Assembly (NCBI GenBank): GCA_964519595.1
Contig: CAZFJN010000057.1
Coordinates: 1-9,349, forward strand
Direction: 5' to 3'
DNA from: JANRKF01 sp964519595
Lineage (GTDB): Bacteria > Pseudomonadota > Alphaproteobacteria > Rickettsiales > SXRF01
DNA: 9,349 nucleotides
A program made the translations under genes and the position numbers. The stretch's first letter is position 1, and each line of letters begins with the position of its first letter. Positions 6,083-9,349 of this stretch are shown one piece after another. Below the pieces are notes generated by a model. That model saw only the letters and a program-made list of their open reading frames with translations. It was not told the DNA's origin and did no database searches.

Positions 6083-7317
6083 GTCCGGTAGCTTCCGTTA
6101 ATATCAATATAGCGATGTGTTAAATCGCAGCTGTAAACAGTTGCTTCGCCAGAGGCAATTCCTACATCAACTTCTATTTTGATATCGCGGCCTTGCATAT
6201 GATCTGCTATTGCTGTTTCCTTATATTGCGGATCAACCATGCCATTTCTGGCAACGCTTACGCCGCCGATTTTTATGGCAAGCAGATCACGATCCGCCGC
6301 CTCGCCGGATTTTCCTACTGCCATTACTATACGTCCCCAGTTGGCGTCAGAAGCTGCTATGGCGGTTTTTACCAGCGGCGAGTTGGCAATGCTCATGCCA
6401 ATGCGCCGCGCCGCCTGATAGTTCGCCGCGCCTGTTACCTTGATGGTTATAAGTTTTTCTGCGCCCTCGCCGTCTTTTACCACTAATAAAGCCAGCTCGC
6501 TCATAACTTCCTGCAAAGCTTGCTGAAAGGCAGAAAATTCAGCCTGCTTCGTTTCGTCAATAAGATTATTTTGCGCTTTGCCAGTGGCAAAAATCAGCGC
6601 CGTGTCACTAGTTGAAGTATCGCCATCTACGCTGATGCAATTAAAGCTTTGCTCATTAGTCGCGCTTAAGGATTTTTGTAAGGCAGCGGCGGAGATGTCA
6701 GCGTCAGTGAAGATAAAAGCCAGCATTGTCGCCATGTCCGGCGCGATCATGCCGGAGCCTTTGGCAATGCCGTTTATGGTGATTTTTTTGCCGTCTATTA
6801 CAATGCTGCGCGTTGACATTTTAGGAAAACTGTCAGTAGTCATAATCGCACGAGCGGCTTTTTCCCAGCCTGACGAACCGCTCTTTGCAAATATATCAGC
6901 CAGCGCCGAGGTGATTTTATGATCAGGCAATATCTCGCCGATAACTCCAGTTGAAGCCATAAAAAATTCATTATCAGCACAGCCTGCCAGCTCGCAGGCA
7001 GTTTTTTGCACACGGCGCAGAGAATCAACGCCCTCTTTGCCAGTAAAAGCATTGGAATTTCCGGAATTAACAATCAGCACCCTCGCCACGCCGCCTTTAA
7101 TCGCCTCGCGGCAGGCAATAACCGGAGCAGAGGCGGTAAGAGAGCGCGTAAAAACTCCGGCAACTTTGGTTTCTGGCGGAAAAACAGCGAGCAGCAGATC
7201 ATCGCGGCCAGTATAGCGAATGCCACAAGCGGCAGTAGCCAGCTTGACGCCGGAAATTGTTTCCAGAACAGGAAACGAATCAGGAGCAAGCGGAGAAACA
7301 GGAAAATTATTAGACAT
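6079..7317 (-). CDS. argJ: Bifunctional ornithine acetyltransferase / N-acetylglutamate synthase
   Basis: ArgJ transfers the acetyl group from N2-acetylornithine to glutamate, closing the cyclic arginine pathway; bifunctional forms also use acetyl-CoA. The precursor cuts itself between Ala and Thr in the MATML motif, giving alpha and beta chains. With the ATG at 7317 this is A196|T197, and T197 becomes the nucleophile. Other family marks are VNSGNSNAFTG (83-93), STGVIGE (122-128, oxyanion hole), KGSGMIAPDMATML (186-199), SFNCISVDGDTSTSD (224-238) and the ending DLTHRYIDINGSYRT. The length of 412 residues is normal. A GTG at 7320 immediately precedes the ATG, and no Shine-Dalgarno site is visible, so either may be used. 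It overlaps mutT by 4 bp and follows the PPIase gene by about 107 bp of repeat-filled spacer. Mono- versus bifunctionality cannot be decided here. Confidence 0.96.
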   Translation of the reverse strand: MSNNFPVSPLAPDSFPVLETISGVKLATAACGIRYTGRDDLLLAVFPPETKVAGVFTRSLTASAPVIACREAIKGGVARVLIVNSGNSNAFTGKEGVDSLRRVQKTACELAGCADNEFFMASTGVIGEILPDHKITSALADIFAKSGSSGWEKAARAIMTTDSFPKMSTRSIVIDGKKITINGIAKGSGMIAPDMATMLAFIFTDADISAAALQKSLSATNEQSFNCISVDGDTSTSDTALIFATGKAQNNLIDETKQAEFSAFQQALQEVMSELALLVVKDGEGAEKLITIKVTGAANYQAARRIGMSIANSPLVKTAIAASDANWGRIVMAVGKSGEAADRDLLAIKIGGVSVARNGMVDPQYKETAIADHMQGRDIKIEVDVGIASGEATVYSCDLTHRYIDINGSYRT

Positions 7318-7328
7318 CACAACTAAAC

Positions 7329-7428
7329 ATCACAATCAATTCAGTATCAATTCGCTATAAATTCAGAACCATTTCACAATCAATTCGAATAGATTCATAA
7401 TATAGATTCATAATAAATTCACTATCAA
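7329..7428. repeat. Degenerate 11-bp tandem repeat filling the argJ-PPIase spacer
   Basis: About nine consecutive units resembling TTCACWATCAA occupy 7329-7428. Units begin at 7329, 7340, 7351, 7362, 7373, 7384, 7394, 7407 and 7418; most are 11 bp, with one of 10 and one of 13. The best copies are TTCAGTATCAA (7340-7350), TTCACAATCAA (7373-7383) and TTCACTATCAA (7418-7428). A perfect 13-bp tandem, ATAGATTCATAAT, lies at 7389-7414. The last unit contains the PPIase stop codon at 7425-7427. On the other side CATCACAA occurs at 7315-7322 and again at 7328-7335, the first including the argJ start codon. Confidence 0.75.
7399..7428 (-). promoter_or_regulatory. Possible argJ promoter inside the 11-bp repeat array
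   Basis: On the minus strand TTGATA (7428-7423) and TATATT (7404-7399) are 18 bases apart, each matching 5/6 of consensus. The -35 box overlaps the PPIase stop codon. The repeat units supply several TTGATW boxes, so more than one promoter is possible, and the match may be a by-product of the repeat. Confidence 0.3.
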
Positions 7429-8342
7429 TGATGTCCTTCCGCAGCCGGACGCGGCGTTAAATCAAAAGGCAGTTCCTTTCCTGCTTCATCAAGATAAGTA
7501 ACGCTAACGCCTTTAAGCAGCGATGTAACATAAGCTTCCACAGCTTTTTCCGTAGCCTCAGCGCGCAGCTCTTCTTTTGATTCCTCAAATGAGGCAGGCT
7601 TTACGGCGCGGCGATCTTCCAGCTTTATTATATGCCAGCCAAATCCGGATTTAACCGGAGCAGATACTTCGCCTTTTTTCAGTGCAAAAGCCGCATCGGC
7701 AAATTCAGCGACCATTTTATCCTTGGTAAACCAGCCAAGATCACCGCCTTGCGCGCCAGAGCCTTTGTCGGTTGATTGCTCACGCGCTATTTTCTCAAAA
7801 TCACCGCCTTTTTTCAGAGTTTCTGAGATTTTTTTCGCTTCTTCTTCAGTTTTTACCAGAATATGCCGCGCTTTTACTTCTTCGCTGCCTTGAGTTTTGC
7901 TGATTTTCTCGTCATATAGTTTTTTCATCTCAGCATCACTTACCAGATCTTTGGCTTTGCTTTCCATGTAGCTTTGCAGAACTATTTGTTTTGCCATATC
8001 TTCAATGCGTTTTTTAACTAAAGCATTTTTGTCAAAACCAGCCTTAAGCGCTTCTTTATACAGAATACGCTCTGATACAAGGCCACGCAGAACATTCTGG
8101 CGGATATTTTCATCAAAGCTTTTAAAATCCGGAGCATTTCCGCCTGGAAACAGGGTTTTCCATATTTCCAGAACTTCTGAGAGTTTTATTTCTTCGCTGC
8201 CATAGCGGATGATAGTGTAATCCTTGGCCTTACTTTCTTCCGCAACAGCAGCGTTTGCAGAAACAGTAAGATAAAAAACTGAACCAAAAACAAATGATAA
8301 TGATAAAACTGCGGCAATTGAGGCAGAGCGAAGTGAAAACAT
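7425..8342 (-). CDS. Exported parvulin-type peptidyl-prolyl cis-trans isomerase (SurA/PrsA-like)
   Basis: A 305-residue folding factor expected in the periplasm, where parvulins isomerise prolyl bonds of exported and outer-membrane proteins. Residues 1-31 form a signal peptide: basic start with R5, hydrophobic 9-27, and a probable cut after ANA (29-31); no lipobox cysteine is present, so it is probably soluble. Residues 40-150 form a helical SurA-N-like chaperone region. Residues 155-243 form one rotamase domain with ARHILVKT (158-165), REQSTDKGSGAQGGDLGWF (187-205), FADAAFAL (214-221) and VKSGFGWHIIKLEDRR (230-245). The C-terminus is short and ends in GHH. AGAGGA about 8 bases before the ATG at 8342 is the best ribosome site in the window. 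It diverges from secA and precedes argJ and mutT. Confidence 0.93.
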   Translation of the reverse strand: MFSLRSASIAAVLSLSFVFGSVFYLTVSANAAVAEESKAKDYTIIRYGSEEIKLSEVLEIWKTLFPGGNAPDFKSFDENIRQNVLRGLVSERILYKEALKAGFDKNALVKKRIEDMAKQIVLQSYMESKAKDLVSDAEMKKLYDEKISKTQGSEEVKARHILVKTEEEAKKISETLKKGGDFEKIAREQSTDKGSGAQGGDLGWFTKDKMVAEFADAAFALKKGEVSAPVKSGFGWHIIKLEDRRAVKPASFEESKEELRAEATEKAVEAYVTSLLKGVSVTYLDEAGKELPFDLTPRPAAEGHH

Positions 8343-8490
8343 ATAATTTCCTCTTAAAATCAGGTTTTAATAAATTGTTCGTTATATGAGCTTATGGCAC
8401 ATTGAAAACTCTAGCGCAAGCCTGACATTGACTTTGTGAAGTTTTACGCTTATGTCACTTACCGAGTTATATAACTTCATAATTGCATTG

Positions 8491-8565
8491 CCTAACCATT
8501 ATTGCACTAACTATTACACTAACTATTACACTAATTATTGCGCTAAATTATTACACTAATTTTCT
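8491..8565. repeat. Degenerate 12-bp tandem repeat upstream of secA
   Basis: CACTAACTATTA is repeated perfectly at 8505-8516 and 8517-8528, followed by CACTAATTATTG (8529-8540), a 13-bp variant (8541-8553) and a partial unit starting CACTAATTTT at 8554. A diverged copy precedes them at 8491-8504. Consensus is CACTAAYTATTR. The array lies about 90 bases upstream of the secA start. Confidence 0.8.
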
Positions 8566-8577
8566 GGTTAATATACA

Positions 8578-8599
8578 TTGTCAACTAATTGTCAGCTAA
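8578..8599. repeat. 11-bp tandem pair upstream of secA
   Basis: TTGTCAACTAA (8578-8588) is directly followed by TTGTCAGCTAA (8589-8599), one mismatch in 11. The shared CTAA core also occurs in the 12-bp array at 8491-8565 and in TTACTAATGA further downstream, so the two arrays may share an origin. Confidence 0.65.
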
Positions 8600-8654
8600 T
8601 GGCCAGTTACTAATGACAGTTTAGTTGCCGGAAATTTTACAAGATTGAATATTC

Positions 8655-9349
8655 ATGTTGCTTAAAGCTCTCTTTGGTTCATTTAATGACCGTTTTATCA
8701 AATCTCTCCAGCCGCTTGTAAATAAAATCAACGCTCTGGAGCCACAGATGCAGCTACTGTCTGATGCAGAGCTGGCAGCGCGCACTTCATGGTTTAAAGA
8801 ACGTTTTAGCAAGGGCGAAAGCCTTGATCAGCTTCTTGTTGAAGCTTTTGCCACTGTCCGCGAAGCCGGCAAACGCGCCCTTAATATGCGCCATTTTGAT
8901 GTTCAGCTAATCGGCGGAATTGTTCTACATCGCGGCATGATCTCGGAAATGAAAACCGGCGAAGGAAAAACTCTGGTTTGCACATTGGCAGCTTATCTGA
9001 ACGCGATTGCCGGCAAAGGCGTGCATGTGGTAACAGTCAATGATTATCTGGCGCGCCGCGACAGCGACTGGATGGGAAAATTACATCGCTTCCTGGATTT
9101 AAGCGTTGGCTGTATAACTAACGGCATGGAAGATGATGAGCGCAAAGCCGCTTATGGTTGTGATATAACTTACGCAACAAATAATGAGCTTGGTTTTGAT
9201 TATCTGCGCGACAATATGAAATTCTCGCGTGAATCAATGGTGCATCGTCCTTTTAATTACGCGATAGTTGATGAGGTTGATTCAATTTTAATAGACGAAT
9301 CACGCACGCCGCTGATTATTTTCGGCCCTACTGTGGATAATTCCGAGCT
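8655..9349 (+). CDS. secA: Preprotein translocase ATPase SecA, N-terminal part
   Basis: SecA is the cytoplasmic ATPase motor that pushes preproteins through SecYEG at the inner membrane. The window holds the first 231 codons and two bases of the next; the frame is open to the edge, so this is a window truncation. The start matches the family (MLLKALFGSFNDRFIKSL). NBD1 is visible: Q-motif region near LIGGIVLHRG (85-94), Walker A MKTGEGKTLV (99-108), VTVNDYLARRD (127-137), GCDITYATNNELGFDYLRDNM (168-188, preprotein-linked DYLRDNM) and Walker B VDEVDSILIDE (205-215), followed by SRTPLIIFGP. Spacing of these motifs equals E. coli SecA. The ATG at 8655 has no Shine-Dalgarno site. It is read divergently from the exported PPIase, a secA neighbourhood common in Alphaproteobacteria. 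Confidence 0.97.
   Translation, partial: MLLKALFGSFNDRFIKSLQPLVNKINALEPQMQLLSDAELAARTSWFKERFSKGESLDQLLVEAFATVREAGKRALNMRHFDVQLIGGIVLHRGMISEMKTGEGKTLVCTLAAYLNAIAGKGVHVVTVNDYLARRDSDWMGKLHRFLDLSVGCITNGMEDDERKAAYGCDITYATNNELGFDYLRDNMKFSRESMVHRPFNYAIVDEVDSILIDESRTPLIIFGPTVDNSE

Larger units (their letters stand above)
8343..8654. other. 312-bp divergent PPIase/secA spacer with short repeats
   Basis: No gene is supported here. The left part holds the PPIase leader; a possible minus-strand promoter pairs TTTTCA and TATAAC 16 bases apart upstream of the strong PPIase ribosome site. A 12-bp perfect palindrome, AGTTATATAACT, lies at 8465-8476. From about 8491 to 8565 runs a 12-bp tandem repeat, and at 8578-8599 an 11-bp tandem pair containing two TTGTCA boxes that could serve as secA -35 elements, although no good -10 is correctly spaced. 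No Shine-Dalgarno site precedes secA. Confidence 0.6.

Noticed and set aside
6193..7326. Several plus-strand open frames opposite argJ
   Set aside because: They are antisense shadows of the strongly supported argJ frame, which is open throughout.
7329..7428. CRISPR array
   Set aside because: The units are contiguous 11-bp tandem repeats without spacers, and no cas gene is present.
8655..9349. Truncated or broken secA
   Set aside because: The frame is open and all NBD1 motifs are correctly spaced; the gene simply continues beyond the window.

Overview
The window looks like part of an alphaproteobacterial chromosome with A+T-rich intergenic DNA. The right part has the gene neighbourhood common in Alphaproteobacteria: secA, a divergent SurA/parvulin-type PPIase, argJ, a mutT-type Nudix gene, an NDUFAF5/BioC-like methyltransferase and comF. 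The protein sequences agree with that placement. The two hypothetical genes and the half-length MetH gene suggest a lineage with its own rearrangements, possibly host-associated or reduced. The sequence alone does not settle genus or lifestyle.

Layout. 1-182: no convincing protein gene, but a promoter-like sequence followed by two hairpins and a T-rich tail, a candidate small RNA. 183-662 (-): small orphan protein. 817-2592 (+): C-terminal half of a cobalamin-dependent methionine synthase (B12 and AdoMet reactivation modules only). 2594-3721 (-): 375-residue orphan with a duplicated 33-residue segment. Its stop codon is one base from the metH stop. 3906-4613 (-): comF-type phosphoribosyltransferase. 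4707-5528 (+): SAM-dependent methyltransferase of the NDUFAF5 type. 5507-5664: a cluster of palindromes filling the convergent gap and supplying the last codons of the methyltransferase. 5675-6082 (-), 6079-7317 (-) and 7425-8342 (-): mutT, argJ and an exported parvulin, read in the order PPIase, argJ, mutT. 8655 to the end (+): the first 231 codons of secA.

Functional links. SecA drives Sec export and the neighbouring PPIase is a predicted Sec-exported folding factor, so these divergent genes share a theme. ArgJ performs the acetyl-recycling step of arginine synthesis. It overlaps mutT by 4 bp, so the two are probably translationally coupled. The MetH half can bind B12 and be reactivated, but needs homocysteine- and folate-binding modules from elsewhere in the genome.

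The most unusual material lies between the genes. The argJ-PPIase spacer is almost entirely a degenerate 11-bp tandem repeat, which enters the PPIase stop codon and borders the argJ start. The secA-PPIase spacer holds 12-bp and 11-bp tandem repeats. The metH upstream region holds an 11-bp direct repeat, and the methyltransferase start region is itself a 16-bp tandem duplication. No complete new defence or mobile system was found. The strongest candidates for undescribed biology are the palindrome cluster, the spacer repeats and the candidate small RNA.
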